From: Natrialba swarupiae
GTDB taxonomy: Archaea > Halobacteriota > Halobacteria > Halobacteriales > Natrialbaceae
Assembly (NCBI RefSeq): GCF_008245225.1
Contig: NZ_VTAW01000027.1
Span: forward strand, 1-48,650
Reading direction: 5' to 3'
DNA: 48,650 nucleotides
The first letter of the stretch is position 1; the number at the start of each line of letters is the position of its first letter. The translations under genes were made by a program, and so were the position numbers. A model generated the notes under the pieces. That model was not told the DNA's origin and did not search any database. It saw only the letters and a list, made by a program, of their open reading frames with translations. Positions 1 through 8,966 of this stretch are shown here, in pieces.

Positions 1-240
1 AGCCGCCGTCACCGTCCGAGGCGTAGTGGATGCGTATGCTCTCCGTGCCGGAATACGGCCGGAGAACGCGGCGACCGCGCCGCGTCGTTCGTATTCATGA
101 CGAGGTCCGGGTCCATACATAAGGCCGTCGTCTCGAGGCCCGACTGAGCCACGTTGGGTAGTCTCGAGGTGACTGTTCACAGGGCCGCGATGAGAGGACG
201 GTCCAGTAGGACTTAGCGACCGGAAATGCTACCCGCGCGT
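1..240. other. Left-edge region without an assignable gene
   Basis: Several frames stay open at the left edge. On the minus strand one stretch covering positions 3-92 reads like haloarchaeal protein (a segment ending SIRIHYASDGDGG), but it is cut by the window edge and has no convincing start. I see no RNA gene or repeat here. The interval upstream of 241 probably carries the promoter of the small membrane protein gene. Confidence 0.3.
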
Positions 241-462
241 ATGGACAGACAGGGGTTCGTCACACTCGCGATACTCGGGTTCGCCCTCGTGATCGCGAGT
301 TTCTTCGTCCGGGGGTTCGGTCAGCTCCTTCTCGGCCGAGGAATCGCCGAAGTTCTCCAGTCACCGATCGTGTTCGCCGGATTTGGAATACTCGTCTACC
401 TCTTCGTCAGAGCGACCCTCGACGCGGTTGGCGTCTGGACAGTCGAAGATTCGGACGGGTAG
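241..462 (+). CDS. Small two-helix membrane protein
   Basis: Predicted 73-residue protein of unknown function. It starts with a short basic segment (MDRQG) followed by a hydrophobic helix at about residues 6-24, a short loop, and a second helix at about residues 41-58, ending in an acidic tail. Both termini probably lie on the same side of the membrane. An in-frame ATG at 226 would add MLPAR; I prefer 241 because the first helix then begins right after a typical positively charged start. It lies 42 bp upstream of hisD on the same strand, so cotranscription is possible, although hisD has its own TATA-like T-run. No link to histidine synthesis is evident. Confidence 0.6.
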   Translation: MDRQGFVTLAILGFALVIASFFVRGFGQLLLGRGIAEVLQSPIVFAGFGILVYLFVRATLDAVGVWTVEDSDG

Positions 463-504
463 CGGAAGGAAACGGTTTTTCGCCCGCCGCCCGAACGCGG
501 GCGT

Positions 505-1803
505 ATGAGTATCGAGGTGCGGGAGACGGCCGAACTCGGACCGGACGAACGCGCGGCGTTTTTCGACCGCGACGCCGGCATCGAGTCGGTCACAGGAGAC
601 GTTCGGGAGATCGTCGAGCGAGTCCGCGAGGAGGGAGACGTCGCCGTTCGCGAGTTCTCGAGTGAGTTCGACGGTGTCGACGTCGGAAACCTCGAGATTA
701 CCGACGAGTGTGAGCGCGCGTACGACGATCTCGACCCGGAGCTTCGGGAGGCGATCGACGCCGCAGCGGCGAACGTCAAGGAGTTTCACGAGGCCCAGTT
801 GCCCGAAGACTGGCGACGTGAGTTCGCGGATGGGCGCGAACTCGGACGACGATTCCGGCCGATCGATCGGGTCGGCGTCTACGTCCCCGGTGGCTCGGCG
901 GCCTATCCCTCGAGTGCGATCATGGGTGTCGTCCCAGCGGTCGTCGCGGGCGTCGACCACGTCGCGGTCGTCACTCCGCCGGCCGAGGAGATCAGTCCGG
1001 CGACGCTCGCGGCAATCTACGCCGCTGGTGCCGACGTGGTCTACCAGGTGGGGGGTGCACAGGCGGTCGCGAGTCTCGCCTACGGGACGGAGACGATCGA
1101 TCGGGTCGAAAAAATCGTTGGTCCCGGGAACAAGTGGGTGACCGCCGCGAAGGCGGTGGTCCGAGGTGACGTCGAGATCGATTTCCTCGCTGGCCCGAGC
1201 GAGGTGGTCGTCGTCGCGGACGAGACGGCTGATCCTGAACTCGTCGCGGCCGAGTTACTCGCCCAGGCCGAACACGATCCGAACACCTCGGTCGTCGCCG
1301 TCACCGATGACGAGGCGACCGCGGACGCGATCACGACCGCGGTCACCGAATTGGTTCGCGCGCGCGAGCGGAAAGACGTGATTCGAGAAGCACTCGAGAA
1401 CGACGCCAGCGGCGTCTTGCTCGCACGGTCGATGAGCGAGGCGATCCTCTTCACCGAGGAGTACGCACCCGAACACCTCTCGATCGTCGCCGACGACGAC
1501 GAGTCGATCCTGTCACGGATCGATAGCGCTGGAAGCGTCTTTCTGGGGCCGAACACGCCGGTTGCCGCGGGCGACTACGCCAGCGGCACGAACCACGTCC
1601 TGCCGACGAACGGTGGGGCTCGGGTCACGGGCGGTCTCTCGGTCGAAACGTTCCTGCGGTCGACGACCGTCCAGCGCCTCTCGGGTGACGGACTTGCCGA
1701 CGTCGGCGAGACGATCACGACGCTTGCCGACGCCGAGGGACTCGAAGCTCACGCGGAGAGCGTTCGCGTCCGACTCGAGCGGATCGAAGACGGGAGTTCG
1801 TAA
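505..1803 (+). CDS. hisD: Histidinol dehydrogenase
   Basis: Catalyses the last two steps of histidine synthesis, oxidising L-histidinol via the aldehyde to L-histidine with two NAD+, as a cytoplasmic Zn2+-dependent homodimer. At 432 residues it has the usual family length. Recognisable segments are the YVPGG motif near residue 128, the IVGPGNKWV loop near 205, the AGPSEVVVVAD stretch near 229, and the catalytic Glu-His pair in EYAPEHLS (about residues 323-324). The ATG at 505 follows a T-rich TATA-like element at about 473-479, giving a leaderless or near-leaderless transcript. No other his genes are adjacent, as is common in haloarchaea where his genes are scattered. Confidence 0.97.
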   Translation: MSIEVRETAELGPDERAAFFDRDAGIESVTGDVREIVERVREEGDVAVREFSSEFDGVDVGNLEITDECERAYDDLDPELREAIDAAAANVKEFHEAQLPEDWRREFADGRELGRRFRPIDRVGVYVPGGSAAYPSSAIMGVVPAVVAGVDHVAVVTPPAEEISPATLAAIYAAGADVVYQVGGAQAVASLAYGTETIDRVEKIVGPGNKWVTAAKAVVRGDVEIDFLAGPSEVVVVADETADPELVAAELLAQAEHDPNTSVVAVTDDEATADAITTAVTELVRARERKDVIREALENDASGVLLARSMSEAILFTEEYAPEHLSIVADDDESILSRIDSAGSVFLGPNTPVAAGDYASGTNHVLPTNGGARVTGGLSVETFLRSTTVQRLSGDGLADVGETITTLADAEGLEAHAESVRVRLERIEDGSS

Positions 1804-1952
1804 ACGACACGTTCACACCCAATACGGACTGCGATACACCGGTCCCGGTCGATTACACAACGGTCGGTGATCGATCGGCAATCAGTCATCGCAGACAGTC
1901 TCAAGGATTTGGCTGGCAGTTTTACGTCACTGGAGAGTGGAGTCGCTTTCTG
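1804..1952. other. Intergenic region after hisD
   Basis: A 149 bp gap. A T-rich stretch at about 1919-1924 may be the TATA element of the next gene. I see no repeat or strong hairpin. Confidence 0.3.
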
Positions 1953-2204
1953 ATGCAACCGTGTGAGGTCGATCCAACCGACGGACGCATCCTCGAGCGC
2001 AACTACGATTACGCCCAACGAAACGTCTGGCTACTCTCGATGTGGTACGAGTGTGAGACCAAACGGATGGTCGAGTTGCTCGCGAAACGGGGAATCGGAC
2101 TCTCGAGCAACGACGAGCGCCAGTTCGGCGAGTATTATCGGTCGGTCAAGCGCCGGGAAAACGGGGTTGGTGAGAGTGGCTCGCTCGAAACCGGTTCTGG
2201 CTAG
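1953..2204 (+). CDS. Small haloarchaeal protein of unknown function
   Basis: Predicted 83-residue soluble protein that I do not recognise. The first 65 residues are rich in Tyr, Trp, Arg and acidic residues and look helical (NYDYAQRNVWLLSMWYECET), followed by a low-complexity Gly/Ser tail. There is no signal peptide, membrane segment or metal-binding cysteine pair. A TATA-like T-run about 30 nt upstream of the ATG and coding-like composition support a real gene. An overlapping frame (1963-2235) is also open but has Ser/Thr/Arg-rich shadow composition. Function unknown. Confidence 0.6.
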   Translation: MQPCEVDPTDGRILERNYDYAQRNVWLLSMWYECETKRMVELLAKRGIGLSSNDERQFGEYYRSVKRRENGVGESGSLETGSG

Positions 2205-2260
2205 GTGCGAACGTACGGAATGGCGTCAAGGTTAACATCGTTGCGCGGGAAAGGGGATGT

Positions 2261-2635
2261 ATGAGTACGGACAGTCTGGATGGTGGGGAATCGGCGACCC
2301 GCCCCGAGATCGAGGTGACCGAGGAGGCGGCCGAGCAGGCTCTCTCGTTGCTCGAGGGAGAGGGACTCGACTGCGGAGAGGCCGGACTCCGGCTTTTCGT
2401 CCAACAGGGTGGGTGTGCAGGTCTGTCTTACGGGATGCGATTCGACGACATGCCCGACGAGGACGACACGATCTACGAACATCACGACCTTCGGGTGTTC
2501 GTCGATCCGGCGAGTCTGAAGTACATCGAGGGAAGCGTCCTCAACTACGAGAGCGGGTTGCAAGCGGAAGGGTTCCACGTCGAGAACCCGAACGTCGTCA
2601 GCGAGTGTGGCTGTGGCGAATCATTCCGGACCTGA
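2261..2635 (+). CDS. A-type iron-sulfur carrier (HesB/IscA/ErpA family)
   Basis: Binds an Fe-S cluster or iron through three conserved cysteines and hands it to apo-proteins. The 124-residue protein shows the family pattern: a single cysteine in QQGGCAGLSYG (C52) and a C-terminal C-G-C pair (C116 and C118, in SECGCGESF). The N-terminal 15 residues are a haloarchaeal acidic extension. It has its own start 56 bp after the preceding gene. A second open frame beginning at 2257 is a shadow. Which apo-proteins it serves cannot be told from this neighbourhood. Confidence 0.93.
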   Translation: MSTDSLDGGESATRPEIEVTEEAAEQALSLLEGEGLDCGEAGLRLFVQQGGCAGLSYGMRFDDMPDEDDTIYEHHDLRVFVDPASLKYIEGSVLNYESGLQAEGFHVENPNVVSECGCGESFRT

Positions 2636-2744
2636 TCTCCGTCGCTGTCCCTGGCGGCGTAGTGGCTGGGTAACTGTTGTCCGAGATATCGGTGTCGCCA
2701 CGGACGAGTTGCGAGGTGGTAGAAACGAGTTGCGAGATGCGGTT

Positions 2745-2945
2745 CTACTCTTCGAGTTCGAACGCGACGGTGACCTCGGCTTGGTACTCACGATTGTCGG
2801 CGGTTGCGATCTCGACTCCGAGTTCGTCGACTTCGATCCACTGGACGTTTTGCAGTGTCTCTTCGGCCCGATCGATCGCGTCGTCCGCGGCGTCGTCGAA
2901 ACTCTCTGTGCTCGTGCCGATGAGGGTGATCTTCTTGAAAACCAT
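2745..2945 (-). CDS. Dodecin, flavin-storage protein
   Basis: Small protein (66 residues) forming a dodecameric hollow sphere that stores or buffers flavins; the Halobacterium homologue binds riboflavin and lumichrome. The sequence matches the family over its full length: an N-terminal [11 protein letters not shown] strand, a helix with repeated D/A residues, the flavin-sandwiching tryptophan W36 in NVQWIEVDE, and a C-terminal [13 protein letters not shown] strand. It is transcribed convergently with the Fe-S carrier gene. A TATA element at 2974-2982, about 30 nt upstream of the ATG, predicts a leaderless mRNA. Confidence 0.95.
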   Translation of the reverse strand: MVFKKITLIGTSTESFDDAADDAIDRAEETLQNVQWIEVDELGVEIATADNREYQAEVTVAFELEE

Positions 2946-2973
2946 CGCCTCGGCAACTACGTGTCATCGGAAC

Positions 2974-2982
2974 TTAAATATA
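2974..2982 (-). promoter_or_regulatory. TATA box of the dodecin gene
   Basis: On the minus strand this AT-rich element reads TATATTTAA inside otherwise G+C-rich DNA. It is centred about 33 nt upstream of the dodecin start codon, the spacing expected for a leaderless haloarchaeal promoter. Confidence 0.6.
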
Positions 2983-3065
2983 GGCGGTGGTCCACTCGCT
3001 GGAAGGCCGTTCACGTTTCGGGAGTTTTATGAACGTTTTTGGGGATAGGACCACAGTTTTAGTTC

Positions 3066-4271
3066 ATGCAAACCGGTGAAGATTCGAGAGAAATGTCAGA
3101 TATCGACGAGTTGGTGCCGCCGAACCGGACCCTGATGGGACCAGGTCCGAGCGACGTTCACCCACGCGTGTTGCGCGCGATGAGTACGCCACTTGTCGGT
3201 CACCTCGACCCGTCGTTCGTCGAGATCATGGACGAAGTTCAGGAACTGTTGCGATACACGTTCCGGACGGACAACCAGTGGACGATCCCGGTCTCTGGAA
3301 CCGGCTCCGCGGCGATGGAGGCGGCGATCGGGAACGTCGTCGAGCCCGGCGAGACGATGCTCGTCCCGACAAACGGCTACTTCGGCGGACGAATGGCCTC
3401 GATGGCGCGTCGTGCCGGCGGCGAGGTCGTCGAAGTCGACGCCCCGTGGGGGGAGCCACTCGATCCGGACGACGTCGCCGACGCGCTGGCCGAATACGAT
3501 CCGGACGTCTTCGGTTTCGTCCACGCCGAGACGAGTACGGGCGTTCTCCAGCCCGACGTCTCGGAGCTCACCGCCGCGGCCCACGATCACGACGCGCTGG
3601 TGATCGCCGACACCGTCACCTCGATCGGTGGCGTCGAACTCCGCGTCGACGAGTGGGGGATCGACGTCGCCTACGCGGGCCCACAGAAATGTCTCTCCTG
3701 TCCGCCGGGAGCGAGTCCGCTCACGCTGTCGGACGAGGCGATGGAGAAAGTCCTCTCACGCGAGGAGGAACCCCGTTCGTGGTACCTCGATCTCTCCTTG
3801 CTCGAGGGGTACTGGGGCGACGACCGATCGTATCACCACACCGCACCGATCACGAACGTGTACGCGATCAGAGAGGCGCTGCGACTCGTCGCCGAGGAAG
3901 GCATCGAGAACCGGTGGGCACGCCACGAGCGACTGGCGGGTGCACTGAAAGCTGGCGTCGAGGCGATGGGCCTCGAGATGAACGCACCGGACGAGTACTG
4001 GCTTCCGAGCTTAAACGCCGTCCGCGTCCCGGACGGGATCGACGACGGCGAAGTCTGTGCCGAGTTGCTCGAACGGTACGACCTCGAGGTCGCAAGCGGT
4101 CTGGGCGACTTAGACGGCGAGATTTTCCGCATCGGTTGTATGGGCTACTCCGCGCGTCCGAAGAACGTCGTCTACGTGGTGACTGCGCTGGGTGACGTTC
4201 TGGAAGATATGGGTGCCGACGTCGATCCGGGTCGCGGCGTAACGGCGACGCGGCGTGCACTCGAAGGATAG
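3066..4271 (+). CDS. Class V PLP-dependent aminotransferase (serine/alanine-glyoxylate type)
   Basis: Predicted cytosolic aminotransferase that converts glyoxylate or pyruvate with an amino donor. The family start is clear in NRTLMGPGPSDVHPRVL; the PLP-binding lysine is in YAGPQKCLSCPPG (about K208), and the cofactor Asp sits in the DTVTSIGG segment about 25 residues before it. At 401 residues it has normal family length. An alternative ATG at 3093 (MSDIDELV) would remove nine residues. The upstream TATA-like element near 3026-3033 fits the first start better. Substrate choice (serine-glyoxylate, alanine-glyoxylate or serine-pyruvate) cannot be fixed from sequence alone. Confidence 0.92.
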   Translation: MQTGEDSREMSDIDELVPPNRTLMGPGPSDVHPRVLRAMSTPLVGHLDPSFVEIMDEVQELLRYTFRTDNQWTIPVSGTGSAAMEAAIGNVVEPGETMLVPTNGYFGGRMASMARRAGGEVVEVDAPWGEPLDPDDVADALAEYDPDVFGFVHAETSTGVLQPDVSELTAAAHDHDALVIADTVTSIGGVELRVDEWGIDVAYAGPQKCLSCPPGASPLTLSDEAMEKVLSREEEPRSWYLDLSLLEGYWGDDRSYHHTAPITNVYAIREALRLVAEEGIENRWARHERLAGALKAGVEAMGLEMNAPDEYWLPSLNAVRVPDGIDDGEVCAELLERYDLEVASGLGDLDGEIFRIGCMGYSARPKNVVYVVTALGDVLEDMGADVDPGRGVTATRRALEG

Positions 4272-4286
4272 AATCCCGACCGTTCG

Positions 4287-4610
4287 TCAGGCCGAGACTC
4301 GAGGCCCCGGCGGCGCTCGTTCGACCTGATACTCCTCCCCGTCGACGACGATAATCGCCCATTCGTAGCTCGGATCCACGCTGGTGAGTCGTGTCTCGAG
4401 GGTGTCTGCGTCCTCCGGCTGTGCGACGAAACAGTGGAACTGACCGGACGACGCCGTCGGCAGCGTTTCGTTCTCGAGGACGGTGTTTACGTGGACCACT
4501 TTCCACGCGCGTTCGGCTCGAAATTCGGGGCCGTCTCCCTCGACGGTGTATCCAAGCTCTGCGAAGATCGACCTGGCCTGCTCGACGAGTCGCATGTTAA
4601 CAGGACCCAT
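4287..4610 (-). CDS. DUF7116-like haloarchaeal protein
   Basis: Small acidic cytosolic protein of about 107 residues, resembling a haloarchaeal family I recall as DUF7116. It reads MGPVNMRLVEQ, then an alternation of strands and helices with EWAIIVVDGEEYQVERAPPG near the C-terminus. The frame is open to 4754, but the upstream part has no coding character. I chose 4610 because a TATA-like element (TTTATG on the minus strand, about 4637-4642) lies ~30 nt upstream; the next start is 4595. It converges on the aminotransferase gene with 15 bp between stop codons. Function unknown. Confidence 0.75.
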   Translation of the reverse strand: MGPVNMRLVEQARSIFAELGYTVEGDGPEFRAERAWKVVHVNTVLENETLPTASSGQFHCFVAQPEDADTLETRLTSVDPSYEWAIIVVDGEEYQVERAPPGPRVSA

Positions 4611-4781
4611 TCGGTACGGATATACACGGCCATCCAGCATAAATGTTCGTATATGAAAACTATCTGTAAGATGGGATGAAATTCGTTCGGAAGGAACCGA
4701 CAGAGAGAGACAAATGTACCCTCTGACCGGCGAAAAACGATTAGTAATAGCCAATTACGTCGGATGGCGAACTCGGCTCCA

Positions 4782-5021
4782 TTACTCGTGGGCGGCGTCC
4801 CACTCCGTGGGTTTCCGAAAGTTACCACACGAGTTGCATTTGATTCGACCCATGGCATCCATCGCGTTATCAAAACTTTCACAGTTAGAGCAGAACCAAC
4901 CGTAGCGACTCACCCCGTCCTGAGACTCGTATGCAACGAGAAACGGTCCCTTCGACCCACGGTCACCGTCGGTGTTCGATACGTAGACTGTCTTCCCGCC
5001 TTCGGTTACAGTCGGTTGCAT
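4782..5021 (-). CDS. DUF5816-like small zinc-binding protein
   Basis: Protein of 79 residues with two CxxC pairs (WFCSNCESF and IKCNSCGNF) that should bind one zinc ion, followed by RKPTEWDAAHE at the C-terminus. I recognise it as a conserved haloarchaeal family (DUF5816). The start at 5021 (MQPTVTEGG) is preferred over 5036 because a TATA-like element (CATAAACC on the minus strand, about 5043-5050) then sits at the leaderless distance. Function unknown; a structural or nucleic-acid-binding zinc ribbon is the likely fold. Confidence 0.75.
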   Translation of the reverse strand: MQPTVTEGGKTVYVSNTDGDRGSKGPFLVAYESQDGVSRYGWFCSNCESFDNAMDAMGRIKCNSCGNFRKPTEWDAAHE

Positions 5022-5320
5022 ACCCGAACTATCCACGCGTTCGGTTTATGACTGTTCCCTGTTTAGAGTCCAGTCCCGCGGTTCGAGTGTGGTTGAGTGA
5101 GTCCACGATGGGATACTGTGCATTCTAATACGAGCATTTATGCTTATATGTCGGTGAATCAATATAACGATGTACAGTGGTGCCCGTTGACAGTCGGTGT
5201 CGGCCGATCGTCCAACGGTGGATCAAACCGGACGTGGAGGGGAGCCGGTATGCGACGATTACGCACGATGGGGTATCGAGACTGAAAAGTTTACCCGCAC
5301 GGGAATCGTTCGAGTGTGTA
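5022..5320. other. Divergent intergenic region
   Basis: About 300 bp between the DUF5816-like gene (minus) and the stress protein gene (plus). It holds an inverted repeat AGCAT-TT-ATGCT at about 5135-5146 in an AT-rich patch and, at 5285-5293, the likely TATA element of the downstream gene. No gene is supported; an open frame reading into the stress protein from 5177 lacks coding character. Confidence 0.4.
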
Positions 5321-5728
5321 ATGGCGCTCGTCGTGGTTCCCGTTCGGTATCCGTTGACAAAACACTCGAGACGAACGCTCGAGCGAGCGATCGAAGTCGC
5401 TCGAGAGCGTGATGCGGCGTTGACAGTGGTTCACGTCGACCTCTACCAGAGCGGGCGGAAAGTAACACGGATTGACCTGAAAAATGCAGTCGAACGGACG
5501 TTCGGACCGCTCGAGAACGTCCGGTACGTGGTTCGGACGGGGTTTCTCGTCGAGGAGAGCATCCTCGACGAGGTCGCCGCCGAGGGCGCTGATGCAGTCG
5601 TGATCGGCGGCCAGCAGGCCAGCCGCCTGCGCCGGATCTTCCGACGGTTCACCGACAACCCGAACATCGATCGATATCTGCGAACCCACCTCGACTGCGA
5701 AGTCATCACGGTCGAAGCGACGGCCTAA
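5321..5728 (+). CDS. Universal stress protein, UspA family (short form)
   Basis: Predicted 135-residue cytosolic UspA-fold protein: an N-terminal strand MALVVVPVRYP, helix LERAIEVARERDAALTVVHV, and a C-terminal DAVVIGGQQ segment where ATP-binding members carry GxxGx9G(S/T). Here the glycine pattern is incomplete and followed by a basic stretch (SRLRRIFRRF), so nucleotide binding is doubtful. The start at 5321 coincides with the first strand of the fold and lies about 30 nt downstream of a TATA-like element. A second Usp gene lies in the facing orientation 207 bp downstream. Confidence 0.85.
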   Translation: MALVVVPVRYPLTKHSRRTLERAIEVARERDAALTVVHVDLYQSGRKVTRIDLKNAVERTFGPLENVRYVVRTGFLVEESILDEVAAEGADAVVIGGQQASRLRRIFRRFTDNPNIDRYLRTHLDCEVITVEATA

Positions 5729-5935
5729 CCGCCGGAAGCCGAGTAGAGATCAGGGGAGTTGTCCTGGCTAACCGAACGTGTCGCCGATTGTCTGTCGACA
5801 CCGTGTTTCGATCGACGGACAGATGATCTATGAAGTTCTACGATAATCCCTCGCATACGGATTGCTGTCCCTGTGTACCGCTGCGCCCAGGGCTCGTTCT
5901 CCGGAAGCGGCAGTGATGACCGACAGAAAACCGTC
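5729..5935. other. Convergent intergenic region between two Usp genes
   Basis: About 207 bp between converging stop codons. A CTGTC ... GACAG inverted repeat (about 5791-5822) could form a hairpin terminator. No reading frame here looks coding. Confidence 0.3.
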
Positions 5936-6385
5936 TCAGTTAGCGGTCGTTTTGTCGGGATCACGAACGACGAATACTGGGATCGACGCGTTGTCGACGA
6001 CCCGTTCCGAGACGCTCCCGAGCGACGTCACCTTCTCGCGCGGGCTCTTGCCTTTCGTTCCGATGACGACGAGGTCGATGTCCTGTTCGTCGGCGTACTC
6101 GAGAATCGTCTTGGCGGGCGTCCCCTTGCGGACCTCGGTGACGGTCTCGAGTCCCGCCGCCGACGCACGTTCGTCGACGGCTGTGACTGCGTCGCGACCA
6201 TCGGCCTCAAGCGATCGTTCGATCGAGGGACTGTTCTCCTCGCCCCCTGCGGCGGTGATTCGGCTGTCGACCACGTACAGCGCGTGGACCGTTGCATCGT
6301 TAGCTACGGCGATCGGGAGACCGTGGGTGAGCGTCTCGGCTATCGTATCGCTCCCGTCGGTAGGAACGAGGACGTCGTCGTACAT
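5936..6385 (-). CDS. Universal stress protein, UspA family
   Basis: Predicted 149-residue UspA protein with a complete ATP-binding pattern: MYDDVLVPTDGSD at the N-terminus (acidic Asp of the first loop) and VVIGTKGKSPREKVTSLGSV near residue 115, matching GxxGx9G(S/T). Such proteins act as cytosolic ATP-binding stress regulators. The start at 6385 is the canonical MYDDVLVP start; the longer open frame to 6502 overlaps the neighbouring channel gene and lacks coding character. A TATA-like element (TTTTATCC on the minus strand, about 6416-6423) lies ~33 nt upstream. Confidence 0.92.
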   Translation of the reverse strand: MYDDVLVPTDGSDTIAETLTHGLPIAVANDATVHALYVVDSRITAAGGEENSPSIERSLEADGRDAVTAVDERASAAGLETVTEVRKGTPAKTILEYADEQDIDLVVIGTKGKSPREKVTSLGSVSERVVDNASIPVFVVRDPDKTTAN

Positions 6386-6473
6386 CGTGGATCGATCTCG
6401 AGTTCGGACGGGAACGGGATAAAAGATCCGTCGAATCGAGTCGTGATCCCACACGCAGTGATCGACACCGTCG

Positions 6474-7478
6474 TCACTCGTCGCTCGTTCCGGTCGTGTC
6501 ACTGTCGGCTCCCCCGACAGTCGATGGCCGCTCTCGAGTCTCGTCGCCGGAGTCAGGGTCGCCCCGCGAGTCGACTGCCAGCCGTCCGACCCCGCTGGTG
6601 TCGTCGAAAACGTGGTGGCGGTGGGGGTAGGCGAACTCGATGCCGTTATCGAGAAACCGTTCTCGAACGGCCGTGTGGACTGCCGATCGGGCGATCTGTT
6701 GTTTGTATGGGTGCTCGATCCAGAAGAACAACTCGAGGAGAACCCCGTTGTCGGCGTACTCCTGGACGGTACAGACCGGTGCGGCCGCGTATCGGGCGCT
6801 TCCGATCCGAATGTCTGGGCCGCCGGAGATGACGTTGTCGACGCCGCGAGCGGAACGTTCGGCGTGACGGCGAGCGGCCTCGAGATCGCTCTCGTAGGTA
6901 ATCTCGAACGCGACGGAGATCCGGGTTCGTTCGTCCTCGGCGGAGTAGTTGATGACGTCGCGCTGTTGAATCTCGGAGTTCGAAATGACGATAAAGGTGT
7001 TCTGGAGGGTGAAGATCTTCGTGTATCGCATCGTGATGTCCTCGACGAACCCGCGATGGCCCTCGTCGGTGACTTCGATCATGTCACCGATCTCGTATGG
7101 CCGGTCTGCGAGGACGAAAAAACCGTTGATGAAACTGCTGACGAGCGGTGCGAGGACGACTGCGATCACGGCCGACACGACCGTAACCGAGAGGAAAATC
7201 TGGCCACCGCTGAGGCCGAGAATTGCACCGACGACGAGGACGGTAACGAAGAGAACAGCGACTCGAACGCCCCGTAATACGGTTCGAGTGACGCTTGGAC
7301 GCTCGATACGCCGTGCGACGGTCCGTCCAACGAGTCTGACGACGAGTTTCGAGAAAAACCAGCCGACGAGCAGAACGACGAGCGCGAGGGCGAGCTCCGT
7401 GACCGTTGGAAGCGAAGACGGGAGAATCCCGTTTACTTCGTCGCCGACAGCGTCGGTAGACTGCAATACCTCGCGCAT
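6474..7478 (-). CDS. MscS-family mechanosensitive channel
   Basis: Predicted cytoplasmic membrane channel that opens on hypo-osmotic shock. The 334-residue protein has a short N-terminal region, a membrane helix at about residues 26-48, two more between about 68 and 122 with the Gly/Ala-rich pore-lining segment, then the MscS beta domain ([12 protein letters not shown]...[15 protein letters not shown]...[13 protein letters not shown]) and the alpha/beta C-terminal domain ([28 protein letters not shown]). The last ~40 residues are an acidic, disordered tail typical of haloarchaeal members. It may be cotranscribed with the Usp gene 88 bp downstream, which would fit a shared stress context. Confidence 0.93.
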   Translation of the reverse strand: MREVLQSTDAVGDEVNGILPSSLPTVTELALALVVLLVGWFFSKLVVRLVGRTVARRIERPSVTRTVLRGVRVAVLFVTVLVVGAILGLSGGQIFLSVTVVSAVIAVVLAPLVSSFINGFFVLADRPYEIGDMIEVTDEGHRGFVEDITMRYTKIFTLQNTFIVISNSEIQQRDVINYSAEDERTRISVAFEITYESDLEAARRHAERSARGVDNVISGGPDIRIGSARYAAAPVCTVQEYADNGVLLELFFWIEHPYKQQIARSAVHTAVRERFLDNGIEFAYPHRHHVFDDTSGVGRLAVDSRGDPDSGDETRERPSTVGGADSDTTGTSDE

Positions 7479-7618
7479 GCCACCACTGTCATGCCCGCGG
7501 AGGTTAAGGGTTCTGTCCCCATTGGGGCGTGCGATTTCCGACTCGGGTGTCGGACGTGGATCGTCGACTCATCGAGCAACTTAATTTCGGAACTAGATGC
7601 TACTCGGAATATAATAAA

Positions 7619-7627
7619 TTCTTTATC
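7619..7627 (+). promoter_or_regulatory. TATA region of the trmB-like gene
   Basis: An AT-rich tract (about 7608-7627) ends in TTCTTTATC, centred 27 nt upstream of the ATG at 7650. This supports leaderless transcription and the choice of that start. Confidence 0.6.
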
Positions 7628-7649
7628 TATCGGGTCCGTGGAGACGCGT

Positions 7650-8714
7650 ATGGCATCAGACGAACTTCGCTCGACCGTCGAGCACGTCGGGGATCGGTTC
7701 AACCTCGGCGAGTACGAGATCGACGCGTATCTGACGGTCCTGGGTCAGGGCCAGCTCACGGCGAGTGAAATCTCGGATCGAACGGACATTCCACAGCCGC
7801 GGGTCTACGACACCGTTCGGAGCCTGAGCGACCGAGGACTGGTCGAGCTTCGCGAGTCGAGACCGATGAAAGTCGTCGCGATCGATCCCGGCGACGCGTT
7901 CGACGACGTCCAGGATTCCCTCGAACAGATGATCGACGAACTCGAGGCCCGGTATACGGCACCCGCCCGAGACACCGAAGCAGTCTCCCTGGTCAAGTCG
8001 CGATCGACGATCCTCCGGTACCTAGAGGAGATCATCGACGCCGCGGAGTACGAGCTGTCGCTCTCGTTGACGCCCGACCTGTTGATGCGGTTCGAGGAGG
8101 AGTTACAGGCAGCGGTCGACGACGGCGTGAGCGTCGATCTGGTCGTTACGCCCGCAACCGACGCGCCCGCACCCGCCGAGTTCGACTATTTGGCGGTCGC
8201 GACCTCGGCGCGAGCCCGCCGCGGGATCACGACGCCGGTCATCGCCGTCGCCGACGGAAACTATTCGATCTATGCGACCCAGGACGCCCTTCGTGACGAT
8301 CAGGACCGCTACGGCGTCATCTTCAACCGGTCGGCCCTTGGCTTTCTCGTCTCCGGCTTTTTCGGAACCGTCCTCTGGACGACCGCAGAGGAAACCCTCG
8401 GCGAGGACGAGTCGGCGCGATCGTATCCCCGCCGATACGCCTCGATTCGACGGTGTGTGAAAGATTTACTCGACGAAGGTGGGGAGTTTTACGCCACGAT
8501 CGACGGCCGGGATGTCGAGATCGGTGGTTCGCGAGTCGTCCGCGGAAAGGTCCGCGAGGTCTCCTTCGAGGTCAGCGAGGAGGTCGCGAACCTCACCCTC
8601 GAGAGCGAGGATGGCGAGGAGATCACCGTCGGCGGTCGCGTCGCCGCCCTCGAGGACGTCGAGGCCCACGAGATCCACATCGGCCGCCACGAGCCCCCGA
8701 CCATCGAAGAGTAA
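7650..8714 (+). CDS. TrmB-family transcriptional regulator of sugar metabolism
   Basis: Predicted sugar-sensing DNA-binding regulator of 354 residues. The N-terminal ~75 residues form the TrmB winged helix ([40 protein letters not shown]), followed by a short coiled coil ([17 protein letters not shown]), a central effector-binding domain starting near [13 protein letters not shown], and a C-terminal beta-rich domain. In known TrmB proteins these bind sugars and release or move the regulator on the promoter. It sits directly upstream of the sugar ABC transporter genes on the same strand, so that operon is the likely target; local or global control cannot be decided. Upstream in-frame codons from 7491 are discounted because of the TATA position. 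Confidence 0.92.
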   Translation: MASDELRSTVEHVGDRFNLGEYEIDAYLTVLGQGQLTASEISDRTDIPQPRVYDTVRSLSDRGLVELRESRPMKVVAIDPGDAFDDVQDSLEQMIDELEARYTAPARDTEAVSLVKSRSTILRYLEEIIDAAEYELSLSLTPDLLMRFEEELQAAVDDGVSVDLVVTPATDAPAPAEFDYLAVATSARARRGITTPVIAVADGNYSIYATQDALRDDQDRYGVIFNRSALGFLVSGFFGTVLWTTAEETLGEDESARSYPRRYASIRRCVKDLLDEGGEFYATIDGRDVEIGGSRVVRGKVREVSFEVSEEVANLTLESEDGEEITVGGRVAALEDVEAHEIHIGRHEPPTIEE

Positions 8715-8738
8715 TAGGGACTGCTGTCCCGACTCGCG

Positions 8739-8768
8739 GCGCACCCGTCCAGGGGGTCGAGGGTGCGC
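8739..8768 (+). terminator. Candidate hairpin terminator after the trmB-like gene
   Basis: A perfect 8-bp inverted repeat (GCGCACCC at 8739-8746 and GGGTGCGC at 8761-8768) with a 14-nt loop lies 25 bp after the stop codon. A smaller GGGAC-TGCT-GTCCC hairpin lies just before it (about 8717-8730). Neither is followed by a T-run, so termination is inferred from position only. Confidence 0.35.
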
Positions 8769-8848
8769 GGAGCTAACGGATAGGAAACCGTACGAGTGAA
8801 CCTGCGGATCCAGTTTGGGCCCGCTGGGCCGCAGACGTTCGTAATCGA

Positions 8849-8862
8849 CCGCGCCGGCGCGG
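8849..8862. promoter_or_regulatory. 14-bp palindrome upstream of the sugar ABC operon
   Basis: CCGCGCCGGCGCGG is a perfect palindrome located ~75 bp upstream of the operon's TATA-like element. It could be an operator for the adjacent TrmB-like protein or another regulator. In DNA this rich in G+C it may be chance, and it does not match the TACT-N7/8-GAGTA motif known from Halobacterium TrmB. Confidence 0.25.
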
Positions 8863-8932
8863 ACTGGCAACGATTCGTTAGACCAGTATTCGATCCCGAC
8901 AGTCGTCGTTAATTGCATTTGTCCAGGCACAC

Positions 8933-8940
8933 GATTAAAC
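8933..8940 (+). promoter_or_regulatory. TATA element of the sugar ABC operon
   Basis: GATTAAAC lies about 30 nt upstream of the ATG at 8967 and supports that start over the in-frame ATG at 8913, which lies upstream of it. Confidence 0.5.
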
Positions 8941-8966
8941 GGTGCGAGCGCCTGCTAGTAGATCCG

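Noticed and set aside
3278-4195. Long Arg-rich open frame overlapping the aminotransferase gene
   Set aside because: Arg/Gly-rich shadow of the real gene in another frame, without haloarchaeal acidic composition.
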